Assembly: GCA_051861205.1 (NCBI GenBank)
Contig: JBHYDC010000006.1
Span: 124,001-188,000, forward strand
DNA: 64,000 nucleotides
Direction of reading: 5' to 3'
Source of the DNA: JBHYDC01 sp051861205
GTDB taxonomy: Bacteria > Pseudomonadota > Alphaproteobacteria > Rhizobiales > Pleomorphomonadaceae
Made by a program: the position numbers and the translations under genes. A model generated the notes under the pieces. It was not told the origin of the DNA. It was given only the letters and a program-made list of their open reading frames with translations, and searched no databases. This document shows, in pieces, positions 8,093-17,214 of this stretch; position 1 is the stretch's first letter, and each line of letters opens with the position of its first letter.

Positions 8093-9169
8093 TCACCCCC
8101 GCCCCTTCACCTCCACGCCCGCCGCCTGCACCGCTTTGCGCATCAAACTAGGCAGCGCCTCGCCCGGCAGCGCATGCGCGCTCGCCCACCAGCACCCTGC
8201 CGGCGCGGCCACGTCCATCCCCACGTCCGCCCGTTCCACATTCAGCACCAAGTGGAAATGCGTGAAGGTGTGCTCCACCACCCCCGCCGTCCGCCACACC
8301 CCGTCCACGGGCGCCCGCCCGGCCACCCCCGGTGCCGCGCCCCAGTCCGTGCCCGGCACCTCGGTCATCCCGCCGAGCAGTCCCTTGTCCGGCCGCCGCC
8401 GCACCAGCACCGCCCCGTCCGCCCGCACCGCCACATAGGCCGTTCCGAACCGCGTCGGCCGCTCCGCCTTCGCCGCCTTCACCGGATAGCGCTCCTGCGT
8501 GCCCGCCGCCCGCGCCGCGCAGGCCCCGTTCCACGGGCAAAGCCCGCAAGCCGGCCGCTTCGGCGTACAGATCGTGGCGCCGAGGTCCATCATCGCCTGC
8601 GCATAATCCCCCGGCCGCTCCTCAGGCGTCAGCACCTCCGCCCGCACGCGGATCTCGGCCTTTGCGCCCGGCAGCGGCGTTTCGATCGCGTAGACCCGCG
8701 TCAGCACCCGCTCCACATTCCCATCCACCACCGCCGCCGCCCGGTCGAACGCGATCGCCGCAATCGCGGCCGCCGTATAGGCGCCAATCCCCGGCAGCGC
8801 TCGCAGGCCTGCCTCGGTATCTGGAAACACGCCCCCATGATCCCGCGCCACGACATCGGCGCACGCCTTCAGGTTGCGCGCGCGGGAATAGTAGCCCAGC
8901 CCCGCCCAGGCTTTCATCACCTCGTCCTGATGCGCTGCCGCAAGATCGGTCAGCCGCGGCCAGCGGGCGAGAAACGCCTCGAAATAGCCTTTCACCGCCG
9001 TCACGGTCGTCTGCTGCAACATGATTTCCGATAGCCAAACCCGGTAAGGGTCCGCCACAACGCCCACCGCCCACTCGTCCGGCGGTACGCGCCAGGGTAG
9101 CCGACGGGCATGGCGGTCATACCATTCGAGCAGCACAAGCGGATTGGGGGCGGGCAGGGGGGCGTTCAT
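8093..9169 (-). CDS. mutY: A/G-specific adenine glycosylase MutY
   Basis: About 358 residues. MutY removes adenine mispaired with 8-oxoguanine. The helix-hairpin-helix/endonuclease III fold is clear, with catalytic Glu48 in SEIMLQQT, the hairpin LPGIGAYTAAAI followed by the catalytic Asp in AVVDGNVERVL, and the [4Fe-4S] cysteines C-x6-C-x2-C-x5-C in CTPKRPACGLCPWNGAC (about 197-213). The C-terminal 120 residues are the NUDIX-like domain that reads 8-oxoG. Start ATG at 9169 is preferred; in-frame starts exist at 9181 and 9205. The C-terminal tail is short and has no further domain. Confidence 0.93.
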   Translation of the reverse strand: MNAPLPAPNPLVLLEWYDRHARRLPWRVPPDEWAVGVVADPYRVWLSEIMLQQTTVTAVKGYFEAFLARWPRLTDLAAAHQDEVMKAWAGLGYYSRARNLKACADVVARDHGGVFPDTEAGLRALPGIGAYTAAAIAAIAFDRAAAVVDGNVERVLTRVYAIETPLPGAKAEIRVRAEVLTPEERPGDYAQAMMDLGATICTPKRPACGLCPWNGACAARAAGTQERYPVKAAKAERPTRFGTAYVAVRADGAVLVRRRPDKGLLGGMTEVPGTDWGAAPGVAGRAPVDGVWRTAGVVEHTFTHFHLVLNVERADVGMDVAAPAGCWWASAHALPGEALPSLMRKAVQAAGVEVKGRG

Positions 9170-9281
9170 GGCCAGCACCATCCCTTGCCCCCGCTCCCTT
9201 CTCAAGCCCCCACTATCCCCAATCCCCCAAAGTTGACGCCGCTCCGCCGGCTCGCCATGCTATCTCAAGCACGAGAACATC

Positions 9282-9818
9282 ATGGCTAAAGACCTCATCC
9301 CCGCCCGCGCCTTCAAAGGCGCCCGCCCGCTTGCCGATATCGTCGGCCGCGCGCTCACGCCCGCCTGCCGCAAGCGCGGTTTTGCCACGGTGGACCTTGT
9401 CTCCCACTGGGCCGATATCGTCGGCGCCCCCTATGCCGAAAGCACGCAGCCGGAAAAGCTCTCCTGGTCCCGCCGTCCGCCCGGCCTGATCACTGAGGAG
9501 GAGCACGAACCCGCCGTGCTCACGCTGCGCTGCACCGGCGCCGTCTCGCTTCGCCTCACCCACGAGCTTCCGCAGGTGATCGAGCGCATCAACATGTTCT
9601 TCGGCTACCGCTGCGTCGGCCGCATCAAGCTCGTCCAGCTTCCGCTCGCGCGCCTTGAGCGCCGGTCCCGCCCCCGCCTCGGTCCCGTTTCCCCGGCCGA
9701 TGAAGCCAAGGTCCGGGCCGCTGCCGCCGGCATCGCGGACGACGGTTTGCGCGCGGCTCTGGAACGGCTCGGCCGCGCGGTTGCCGCCAGCAGTAGCCCG
9801 CCGATCACGAAAAGCTGA
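9282..9818 (+). CDS. DUF721 (DciA-like) domain protein
   Basis: A 178-residue protein of the DUF721 family. The typical beginning ARPLADIVGRALTPACRKRGFATVDLVSHWADIVG is followed by PEKLSW and a strand-rich block ending LPQVIERINMFFGYRCVGRIKLVQLPL. Some DUF721 proteins (DciA) load the replicative helicase; in Rhizobiales a DUF721 gene commonly sits next to mutY and a DsbA-like gene ahead of smc, as here. DNA-related function is inferred from family and position. It is divergent from mutY. Confidence 0.8.
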   Translation: MAKDLIPARAFKGARPLADIVGRALTPACRKRGFATVDLVSHWADIVGAPYAESTQPEKLSWSRRPPGLITEEEHEPAVLTLRCTGAVSLRLTHELPQVIERINMFFGYRCVGRIKLVQLPLARLERRSRPRLGPVSPADEAKVRAAAAGIADDGLRAALERLGRAVAASSSPPITKS

Positions 9819-9931
9819 CCGCCCGGCCATCCCACCCGCCGCCCGCCGTCACAAGCAAGCTCGACACCGCCACAATTTACCGCTCAATTACAGCCGGATA
9901 CACCGGTTCTAGAAGGACAGAAGAGCCCCAC

Positions 9932-10582
9932 ATGATTTCCCGCCGCCATTTCCTGGCCACCACGGCCACGCTCGCCATCGTCGCCATGGCCATGCCGTCC
10001 TTCACCCTCCAGGCGCTCGCTCAAGACGAAAAGGTCGACGTCGCAGCCCTCATGGAGCCGGGTCCCCTTCCGGAAAAGGCGCTGGGCGATCCGAACGCCA
10101 AGATCGTCATGATCGAATATCTCTCGATGACCTGCGGTCATTGCGCCAAGTTCCACGAGACCACCTATCCCGTTCTCAAGGAAAAATACGTCGACACCGG
10201 CAAGGTCTACCTGATCCTGCGCGAATACCCGCTGGACCCGCTCGCCGCCGCCGCCTTCATGCTGGCGCGCAATGCACCGGGCGATAAGTATTTCGAAGTC
10301 GTCGATCTCCTGTTCAAGCGCCAGAAGGACTGGGCCTACGCCTCGGATCCCGTATCCGCGCTGCGCGATCTTGCCAAGCAATTCGGCTATTCGCCGCAAA
10401 CCTTCGAGCAGACCCTCACGGATCAAAAGCTCCTCGACAACATCAACGCCATCCGCGCCCGCGGCGAAAGCACCTTCGGCGTCAACTCCACCCCCACCTT
10501 CTTCATCAATGGAGAGCGTGTGCGCGGCGCCATGACCCCCGAAGAGTTGAGCGCCAAGCTCGACGTTCTCCTCGCCGGCTGA
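9932..10582 (+). CDS. DsbA family thiol:disulfide oxidoreductase, exported
   Basis: A 216-residue protein with an N-terminal export signal (RRHFLATTATLAIVAMAMP, possibly Tat because of the twin arginine at 4-5) and a thioredoxin fold with a DsbA-type helical insert. The redox motif is CGHC at 68-71 and the cis-proline loop is NSTPTFFING. It should act in the periplasm on disulfides; whether as oxidase or as reductase/isomerase partner cannot be told from sequence. AGAAGGACAGAAGAG precedes the start. It stands immediately before smc on the same strand. Confidence 0.9.
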   Translation: MISRRHFLATTATLAIVAMAMPSFTLQALAQDEKVDVAALMEPGPLPEKALGDPNAKIVMIEYLSMTCGHCAKFHETTYPVLKEKYVDTGKVYLILREYPLDPLAAAAFMLARNAPGDKYFEVVDLLFKRQKDWAYASDPVSALRDLAKQFGYSPQTFEQTLTDQKLLDNINAIRARGESTFGVNSTPTFFINGERVRGAMTPEELSAKLDVLLAG

Positions 10583-10627
10583 TCCATATCTGGTGATAAG
10601 TCGCAATGAACTTGGCGCCGGAACGGC

Positions 10628-10646
10628 CAGACCCCTTGCGGGTCTG
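10628..10646 (+). terminator. Hairpin between the dsbA-like gene and smc
   Basis: CAGACCC-CTTGC-GGGTCTG, a perfect 7-bp stem in the 90-bp gap. No T-run follows, so it may be a processing or stabilising stem rather than a true terminator. Confidence 0.35.
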
Positions 10647-10672
10647 CCGTCCCGGCCGCAATGGTCTCGGCC

Positions 10673-13600
10673 ATGAAGTTCGAACGCCTCAAGATCCTCG
10701 GCTTCAAGTCCTTCGTCGAGCCGGTCGAGTTCGTCATCGAGCCCGGCCTCACGGGCGTCGTCGGTCCTAACGGCTGTGGCAAGTCGAACCTTGTCGAGGC
10801 GCTGCGCTGGGTCATGGGCGAAAGCTCATACAAGGCCATGCGCGCGTCCGGCATGGACGACGTTATCTTCTCCGGCTCCGGCAAGCGCCCCGCCCGCAAT
10901 GCCGCCGAAGTCACGCTCGTTCTTCGCAACGATGCCCCCATTGCCCCCAACGACGCCGAAATCCTGGAAATCACCCGCCGTATCGAGCGCGAGTCCGGTT
11001 CGGTCTACAAGATCAACGGCCGCGACGTCCGCGCCCGCGACGTCCAGCTCCTGTTCGCCGACGCCTCCACCGGCGCCCGCTCGCCCGCCATGGTCCGCCA
11101 GGGCCAGATCGGCGAGTTGATCGCCGCCAAGCCCACCTCCCGCCGCATGATCCTGGAGGAGGCCGCTGGCATCTCCGGCCTGCATTCGCGACGCCACGAG
11201 GCGGAACTGCGCCTCAAAGCCGCCGAAACCAACCTGGAACGTCTCGAAGACGTCGTCCGCGAAATCGAGAACCGGCTCGAATCCCTCCGCAAGCAAGCCA
11301 AGCAAGCCGCCCGCTATCGCGCCCTCTCCGGCGATATCCGCAAGCTCGAAGCCGTCGTCGCCTACCTGCGCATCCACGACACCGAGGCTGCCGCTCTCGA
11401 CGCCGAACGCCAGATGACCGCCGTCGTCAATGCCGTCGGCGACGCCCAAGCCGCGCAGGCCGAAGCCGCCCGCCTGCAAGCCATCGGCGCGCACCAGCTC
11501 CCGGCGCTCCGCGACGCCGCTGTCGAATCCGCCGCCGCCCTCCAGCGTCTCCGCCTCGCGCTTTCGGAATCCGAAGCCGAGGAGCGCCGCGCCCGCGAGC
11601 GCCTGTCCGACCTCGTCCGCCGCGCCGGCGAAATCGCGAGAGACCGCGACCGCGAAGCCGCCCTTGTCGCCGACAACGACGAACGCCTCGCCGCCCTCAC
11701 CCTTGAAGCCGAAGATCTCACCGCCGAATCCGCCGAAGAGGAAGGCGCCGCCGGTGATGCCGAAGCCCGCCGCGTCGAAGCCGCCACCCACGCCGCCGAT
11801 CTGGAATCCCGTCTCGCCGCCGCCACCACCGCCGCCGCCGAAGCTGCCGCCCGCCGCAGCGCGCTCGAACGCGACCGCTTAGAGGCCGCCGAACGCCTCG
11901 CCCGCCTCTCCCGCGAGCAAGACGCGCTCGACCTCGAACTTTCCGACATCGCCGCTCGCCTCGAAGAAAACGCCGAGATCGCGGACGCGCAGGATCACGC
12001 CGAAGCCGCCGCCGGCCGCCTCATGGAAGCCGAGGATGCCGCGCTCGCCGCCGAAGCCGCCGTCCAAGAAACCGAATCGATCGAGCGCACCCTGCGCGGC
12101 CCGCTTGCCGATGCCGAGCGCGAATCCCAGCGCCTCGACACCGAAGCCCGCACGCTGGCCAAAGTGCTGAACCTCGAACACGGCCACCTCTTCCCCCCGC
12201 TGGTCGACCGCCTCACCGCCGCCAAAGGCTTCGAGATCGCGCTTGGCGCAGCCCTTGGCGACGATATCGAAGCCCCGACCGACGCCAAAGCCCCTGCCCA
12301 CTGGTCCGAACCCGGCCCCCACGACGGCGACCCCGCACTCCCAGAAGGCGCGGTCCCGCTCTCCGCCCAAGTCACCGGCCCCTCCCTCGTTCTCCGCCGC
12401 CTCCGCCAGATCGGCGTCGTCCCGCGCGGGCAGGGCGCGGTGCTCCGCCTCGCGCTGAAGCCCGGCCAACGCCTCGTCTCCCCCGAGGGAGACCTCTGGC
12501 GATGGGACGGCTACGTGGCCGCCGCCGAAGCGCCCACGCCCGCCGCCCAGCGCCTCGCCTCCCGCAACCGCCTCGCCGAACTCGACGAGCAGCGCCGGCT
12601 CGCCGTCGCCCTCGTCGCCGAGCACCGCCGGGCGGTTTCCAACGCTCAAGCCAACACGCGCGCCATCGCCGAAACCGAACGCCTCGCCCGCGATGCCGTC
12701 CGCACCGCGAACCGCGCTCTCACCGACGCCCGCGACCGCCTCGCCCGCGCCGAGCGCGCCATGACCGAGGTGATCGCCCGCCGCGGCGCACTCCAAGCCC
12801 AAGCCGCCCGCCTCAAAGCCGATATCGCCGAGACTCTAGCCGCGCGGGACCGCGCCGAGGCCGACTACGCTGCGCTCCCCGCAACCGAGCATCTCGCCGC
12901 AGTCGTCGTCACGCTGCGGGCCGAGCTTGCCGAAGCCCGCGCCGCGCTTGCCGAAGCCCGTTCCGCATCCGAGTCCATCACGCGCGAGGCCGAAATCCGC
13001 GCCCGCCGCCTGCAAGCCATCGCCCGCGAGCGCGACGGCTGGTCGGCCCGCGTCGCGCAAGCCAAAGCCCAACTCGACGAACTCGCCGCCCGCCTCGACG
13101 ACGTCGAAACCGAACGCGCCGACCTGATCGACCGCCCCGACGAGATCGTCAACGCCCGCCGCGGCCTCCTCACTGCCATCGCAAACGCCGATACGGCCGC
13201 CCGTGCCGCGTCCGACACCCTCCACGCCAGCGAGCGCGAACAGGCCGAAGCTGACCGCCGCGCCGCCGACGCTCTCCGTCTTCTCTCCGACGTCCGCGAG
13301 GGCAGGGCGCGCGCCGAGGAACGCCTCGCCGCCTCCAAGGCCCGCCTTGCCGAACTCACGGAGGAAATCCGCGACCGCTTCGACGCCCCTGTCTTCGCCC
13401 TGAAGAAGATCGCCGAAATTGCCGACGACGCCCCGCTGCCCGACCTCGCCGGCGTCGAGCAGCGCCTCGACCGCATCCGCACCGAGCGCGAACGCCTCGG
13501 CGGGGTAAACCTCCAAGCGGAAAAGGAAGCGGACGAGGTCGAAGTCCGTTTCGACACCCTCATCCACGAGCGCGAGGACCTCATCGAGGCGATCCGCCGC

Positions 13601-14122
13601 CTGCGCCAAGGCATCCACGGCCTCAACCGCGAGGCCCGCGAGCGCCTGCTCGCCGCCTTCCAGGTCGTGAACGGCCATTTCCAGGCGCTGTTCACCCATC
13701 TTTTCGGCGGCGGCACCGCCGAATTGCAACTCGTCGATGCCGAGGATCCCCTCGACGCCGGTCTGGAAATCCTCGCCCGTCCGCCCGGCAAGAAGCCGCA
13801 AACGATGACGCTACTTTCGGGCGGCGAGCAGGCCCTCACCGCCATGGCGCTGATCTTCGCGGTGTTCCTCACCAACCCCGCGCCGATCTGCGTTCTCGAC
13901 GAGGTCGACGCCCCGCTCGACGACGCCAACGTCGAGCGCTACTGCGACCTCCTCGACGAGATGGCCCGCTCCACCGAAACCCGCTTCGTGGTGATCACCC
14001 ACAACCCCATCACCATGGCCCGCATGTCCCGTCTCTTCGGCGTCACCATGGCCGAACGCGGCGTCTCGCAACTCGTCTCCGTCGATCTGGAAACTGCGGA
14101 AAGCTTCCTCGAAGCGGTGTGA
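10673..14122 (+). CDS. smc: Chromosome segregation protein SMC
   Basis: About 1149 residues, normal for SMC. ATPase head halves lie at the two ends: Walker A GPNGCGKSN (31-39), signature LLSGGEQ (about 1047-1053) and Walker B CVLDEVDAPLDD (Asp1076, Glu1077). Between them are two long alanine/arginine/glutamate-rich coiled coils separated by a hinge at roughly 490-640 (FPPLVDRLTAAKGFEIALGAAL onwards). SMC dimers with ScpAB organise and segregate the chromosome. ATG at 10673 is chosen because MKFERLKILGFKSF is the family opening; an ATG four codons earlier is possible. The gene ends 6 bp from the stop of the convergent cydB with no room for a terminator. Confidence 0.95.
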   Translation: MKFERLKILGFKSFVEPVEFVIEPGLTGVVGPNGCGKSNLVEALRWVMGESSYKAMRASGMDDVIFSGSGKRPARNAAEVTLVLRNDAPIAPNDAEILEITRRIERESGSVYKINGRDVRARDVQLLFADASTGARSPAMVRQGQIGELIAAKPTSRRMILEEAAGISGLHSRRHEAELRLKAAETNLERLEDVVREIENRLESLRKQAKQAARYRALSGDIRKLEAVVAYLRIHDTEAAALDAERQMTAVVNAVGDAQAAQAEAARLQAIGAHQLPALRDAAVESAAALQRLRLALSESEAEERRARERLSDLVRRAGEIARDRDREAALVADNDERLAALTLEAEDLTAESAEEEGAAGDAEARRVEAATHAADLESRLAAATTAAAEAAARRSALERDRLEAAERLARLSREQDALDLELSDIAARLEENAEIADAQDHAEAAAGRLMEAEDAALAAEAAVQETESIERTLRGPLADAERESQRLDTEARTLAKVLNLEHGHLFPPLVDRLTAAKGFEIALGAALGDDIEAPTDAKAPAHWSEPGPHDGDPALPEGAVPLSAQVTGPSLVLRRLRQIGVVPRGQGAVLRLALKPGQRLVSPEGDLWRWDGYVAAAEAPTPAAQRLASRNRLAELDEQRRLAVALVAEHRRAVSNAQANTRAIAETERLARDAVRTANRALTDARDRLARAERAMTEVIARRGALQAQAARLKADIAETLAARDRAEADYAALPATEHLAAVVVTLRAELAEARAALAEARSASESITREAEIRARRLQAIARERDGWSARVAQAKAQLDELAARLDDVETERADLIDRPDEIVNARRGLLTAIANADTAARAASDTLHASEREQAEADRRAADALRLLSDVREGRARAEERLAASKARLAELTEEIRDRFDAPVFALKKIAEIADDAPLPDLAGVEQRLDRIRTERERLGGVNLQAEKEADEVEVRFDTLIHEREDLIEAIRRLRQGIHGLNREARERLLAAFQVVNGHFQALFTHLFGGGTAELQLVDAEDPLDAGLEILARPPGKKPQTMTLLSGGEQALTAMALIFAVFLTNPAPICVLDEVDAPLDDANVERYCDLLDEMARSTETRFVVITHNPITMARMSRLFGVTMAERGVSQLVSVDLETAESFLEAV

Positions 14123-14128
14123 TGGCCG

Positions 14129-15136
14129 TTAATGATAGCCTTCGCCGGGCCGCACCCGCCCCCTGAAGGTCCAATACACAAACGCCGTATAGGCGATGAC
14201 CAGCGGCAGAAGCAGCAACACTCCCACCAGCAGGAACATCTGCGTTTCCACCGGTGAGGACGCCTCCGTCACCGTCATCACGCCGGGCACGATGTAAGGA
14301 TATTCGGAAATAGCGAGCCCCAGAAGCGCCAGCAAAAACAGTCCCACCGACCCGAAAAACGGCAGCGCCGGCCGCCGCTTTTCCAGCCCGTACAGCACGA
14401 TCGCCGCCGCCCCCGCCGTCAAGATCGGCACGGGCGCCAGATAGACGATATTCGGAAGCGAGAACCATCGCTCCGCCACCCGCTCGAATTGCAGCGGCGT
14501 CCAAAGGCTCACGAGCGCGATGAACACCAGCATCGCCGCCAGCAGCACCCGCGCCGCCCGCCGCGCGAAGTCCTCCACCGGTCCCGACACCCGCATGAAC
14601 AGCCATGTCGCGCCCAGCAGCGCGTAGCCCACCACCAGCCCGAGGCCGCACATCACCGAAAACGGCGTCGCCCAGTCGAACGGACCGCCCGCGAATACGC
14701 CGTTCTCCACCCGAATTCCACCGATCACACCGCCCAGCACCACCCCTTGCGCGAAGGCCGCCACGAACGACCCCGCCGCGAAGGCGATGTCCCAAAGCTC
14801 TTCGTTCGGCTTGGCCACCCACCGGAATTCAAACGCCACGCCGCGAAAGATCAGGGCCAGAAGCATCGCGATCACAGGCACATAGAGCGCGGGCATGATG
14901 ATCGAATAGGCCAGCGGAAACGCCACCCAAAGCGCGCCGCCGCCCAGCACCAGCCACGTCTCGTTGCCGTCCCAGAACGGCGCGACGGAATTCATCATCA
15001 GATCCCGGTCCTGCTCCTCCGGCCGGAATGGGAACAGGAGCGCGATGCCCAGGTCGAACCCGTCGAGGATCACATAAAGCCCGATCGAAACCCCGATCAG
15101 CCCGGCCCAGATCAGCGGCAGCAGGTTCGCGTCCAT
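14129..15136 (-). CDS. cydB: Cytochrome bd-type quinol oxidase subunit II (CIO-like)
   Basis: A 335-residue membrane protein, the CydB/CioB partner of the oxidase. Family blocks seen: WAGLIGVSIGLYVILDGFDLGIALLFPF at the N-terminus, FWDGNETWLVLGGGALWVAFPLAY, and C-terminal FVYWTFRGRV. About eight to nine hydrophobic segments. Its length fits the CIO group rather than longer E. coli CydB. It starts three bases after the cydA stop, with GGGAGAGTGAG as ribosome site, so the two are co-translated. No cydX-like small gene follows, because smc converges directly. Confidence 0.93.
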   Translation of the reverse strand: MDANLLPLIWAGLIGVSIGLYVILDGFDLGIALLFPFRPEEQDRDLMMNSVAPFWDGNETWLVLGGGALWVAFPLAYSIIMPALYVPVIAMLLALIFRGVAFEFRWVAKPNEELWDIAFAAGSFVAAFAQGVVLGGVIGGIRVENGVFAGGPFDWATPFSVMCGLGLVVGYALLGATWLFMRVSGPVEDFARRAARVLLAAMLVFIALVSLWTPLQFERVAERWFSLPNIVYLAPVPILTAGAAAIVLYGLEKRRPALPFFGSVGLFLLALLGLAISEYPYIVPGVMTVTEASSPVETQMFLLVGVLLLLPLVIAYTAFVYWTFRGRVRPGEGYH

Positions 15137-15139
15137 CGC

Positions 15140-16534
15140 TCACTCTCCCACTGACAGCGCCGCGCGCCCGGTTTCCTGCGCCGCCGCGATCGGCCGATTG
15201 CCGAGCCCCATCTCCCGGTCCACGAGCGGGATCGGCCCCTTCTCCAAGAGCCGGTTGATGTAGACGATCCCCGCCGTGAAGATCACGCCGTAGACGAGGA
15301 CGAACAAAGCAAGCGACGTCGCCACCTGCGCCGCCCCCACCGGCGACACCGCGTCCGCCGTCCGCAGCACCCCCGTCGCCAGCCACGGCTGCCGGCCCAC
15401 CTCCGTCGTGAACCACCCCGCCAGCACGGCGATGAACCCGATCGGCCACGTCAGCGCGAAAACCCGCATCAGCCTTCCCGGCCGGAACAGCCGCCCACGC
15501 ACCCATTGCAGCGCCCCGGCCGCCGCCAGCAGGATCATCACGATCCCAAGCCCCACCATCACCCGAAACGACCAGAATACCGTCGTCACCGGCGGCCGGT
15601 CCTCCCTTGGGAAATCCTTCAGCCCCTTGAACAGCCCGTTGTACTCGCGTGTCAGGATCAGCGCGCCAAGATTGGGAATGCCCACCTCCCACCGGTTCGT
15701 CTCCGCCGCCTCATCCGGCACGGCGAAGAGCACCAACGGCGCCGGCTTCGAGCCATCCCAGTGCGCCTCGATCGCCGCAATCTTCGCCGGTTGATACTGC
15801 AACGTCACGAGGCCGTGCATATCCCCGATCACCGCCTGCAACGGCGTCAAGATGATCAGCATCCCAAGCGCCATCCGCAGCATGGTTTCGGCGTGGTGCA
15901 CATGGTTGCCCCGCAGCCACCACCGCGCACCCACCGCCAAGATCACGAACCCCGTGGTGATATAGGCCGCGATCAGCATATGAATCAGCCGCAGCGGAAA
16001 CGTCGGCGAGAACACGATCGCCCACCAGTCCACGGGATAGGCAGTCCCGTCCCGCACCTCGTGTCCCGTGGGGTACTGCATCCACGAGTTGGCCGAGAGT
16101 ATCCAGAACGCCGAAATCGCCGTTCCCACCGCCACCAGCACCGCCGCCGTGAAGTGCAGAACGGGTGGAACCCGGTCGCGCCCAAACAGCATGATCCCCA
16201 GGAACGACGCCTCCAAAAAGAATGCCGTCAGCACTTCATAGCCGATCAGCGGGCTCACGACGTTGCCCACTCTGGCCGAAAACCCCGACCAGTTCGTCCC
16301 GAATTGATAGGTGAGCACGATCCCCGAGACGACGCCCATCGCGAAGGATACCGCGAAGATTTTCGTCCAGAAGGCCGCAAGATCCGCGTAGCGCGCTTGG
16401 CCTGTCGCCAGCCTCATCCCCAGCAGCGTCGCGATCCACGCGGAAAGCCCGATCGTGAAGGCCGGAAAGATGATGTGGAAGGAGATCGTGAACGCGAACT
16501 GCACCCGCGCCAGAAATACCGGGTCGAGGTCCAT
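15140..16534 (-). CDS. cydA: Cytochrome bd-type quinol oxidase subunit I (CIO-like)
   Basis: A 464-residue membrane protein carrying the haems and the quinol site. His20 in TISFHIIFPAF corresponds to a haem b595 ligand, the glutamate-bearing helix reads LEASFLGIMLFG, and the Q-loop end is WFTTEVGRQPW with the GRQPW signature. The Q-loop is short, as in the cyanide-insensitive CioA type, not the long insert of E. coli CydA. The ATG at 16534 has GGAGGACCC upstream. It reduces O2 to water from quinol without pumping protons, typically at low oxygen or when the cytochrome c branch is blocked. No cydDC genes are here. Confidence 0.93.
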   Translation of the reverse strand: MDLDPVFLARVQFAFTISFHIIFPAFTIGLSAWIATLLGMRLATGQARYADLAAFWTKIFAVSFAMGVVSGIVLTYQFGTNWSGFSARVGNVVSPLIGYEVLTAFFLEASFLGIMLFGRDRVPPVLHFTAAVLVAVGTAISAFWILSANSWMQYPTGHEVRDGTAYPVDWWAIVFSPTFPLRLIHMLIAAYITTGFVILAVGARWWLRGNHVHHAETMLRMALGMLIILTPLQAVIGDMHGLVTLQYQPAKIAAIEAHWDGSKPAPLVLFAVPDEAAETNRWEVGIPNLGALILTREYNGLFKGLKDFPREDRPPVTTVFWSFRVMVGLGIVMILLAAAGALQWVRGRLFRPGRLMRVFALTWPIGFIAVLAGWFTTEVGRQPWLATGVLRTADAVSPVGAAQVATSLALFVLVYGVIFTAGIVYINRLLEKGPIPLVDREMGLGNRPIAAAQETGRAALSVGE

Positions 16535-16660
16535 GGGTCCTCCGCCAAGATCGCCCGCCGTGCACCCCGCCTCATGCAGGGCGCTCAATCTCGAACAAAC
16601 CCGCCCCGCGCCTGTTCCAGCGCCCCGCATGGCCCTTCGCTGCGCCCATAGCCCGCAAAG

Positions 16661-16683
16661 AAAAAGGGCCGGAAAACCGGCCC
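16661..16683 (-). terminator. Rho-independent terminator of the F0 operon
   Basis: On the minus strand a perfect GGGCCGG-TTTT-CCGGCCC stem-loop is followed by a run of five T residues. It lies about 40 bp after the stop of the last F0 gene. Confidence 0.85.
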
Positions 16684-16721
16684 TCGCTCAAATCTTGAAA
16701 TTCACCCAGAACAGCCGCGCC

Positions 16722-17204
16722 TCAGTTCAGGCGCGCCTTCACGTCCGCGACGCTCTTGGAAATCAGCCCTGCGGCCACGTCTCCCTGCACTCTGTTCTGC
16801 AGAATATGCGTCGCCGCCCGCACCGCCACGTCAGCGGCAACCGCACGCACTTCCGCCAGCGCTGCCGTCTCGGCCTGACCGATCTTGGTCTCGACCGCCT
16901 TGGTCCGGCGCTCGATCAGATCCTTCAGCGCGGCTTCGGCGTCCGCCGTCAGGCGCTGCGCTTCGGCCTTGGCGCTCTCCACGATCTCGGCCGCGTCGCG
17001 TTCAGCGGCCGCGCGCTTGGCCTGATACTCCGAAAGCAGCGCCTGCGCCTCAATCCGCAGCCGCTTTGCCTGGTCAAGCTCGTCCACGATCGCTTTCGCG
17101 CGCTTGTCGAGCAGGGCAAAAATCTGCTTGTGCACACCAAGGTAGCCAAGCATCGCGAGAAAAAGGATGAGGCCGACGAAGGCCCAGAGACTATTGTCGA
17201 ACAT
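16722..17204 (-). CDS. atpF: F0F1 ATP synthase subunit b
   Basis: A 160-residue peripheral-stalk subunit. A single N-terminal membrane helix (LWAFVGLILFLAMLGYLGV) is followed by a long charged helix rich in Ala, Glu, Arg and Lys that reaches up to F1. AAGGAGG precedes the ATG at 17204. It follows the b' gene by 10 bp. Having both b and b' is the pattern of Alphaproteobacteria and photosynthetic bacteria, where a b/b' heterodimer replaces the b2 homodimer. Confidence 0.93.
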   Translation of the reverse strand: MFDNSLWAFVGLILFLAMLGYLGVHKQIFALLDKRAKAIVDELDQAKRLRIEAQALLSEYQAKRAAAERDAAEIVESAKAEAQRLTADAEAALKDLIERRTKAVETKIGQAETAALAEVRAVAADVAVRAATHILQNRVQGDVAAGLISKSVADVKARLN

Positions 17205-17214
17205 CGCGTCCTCC

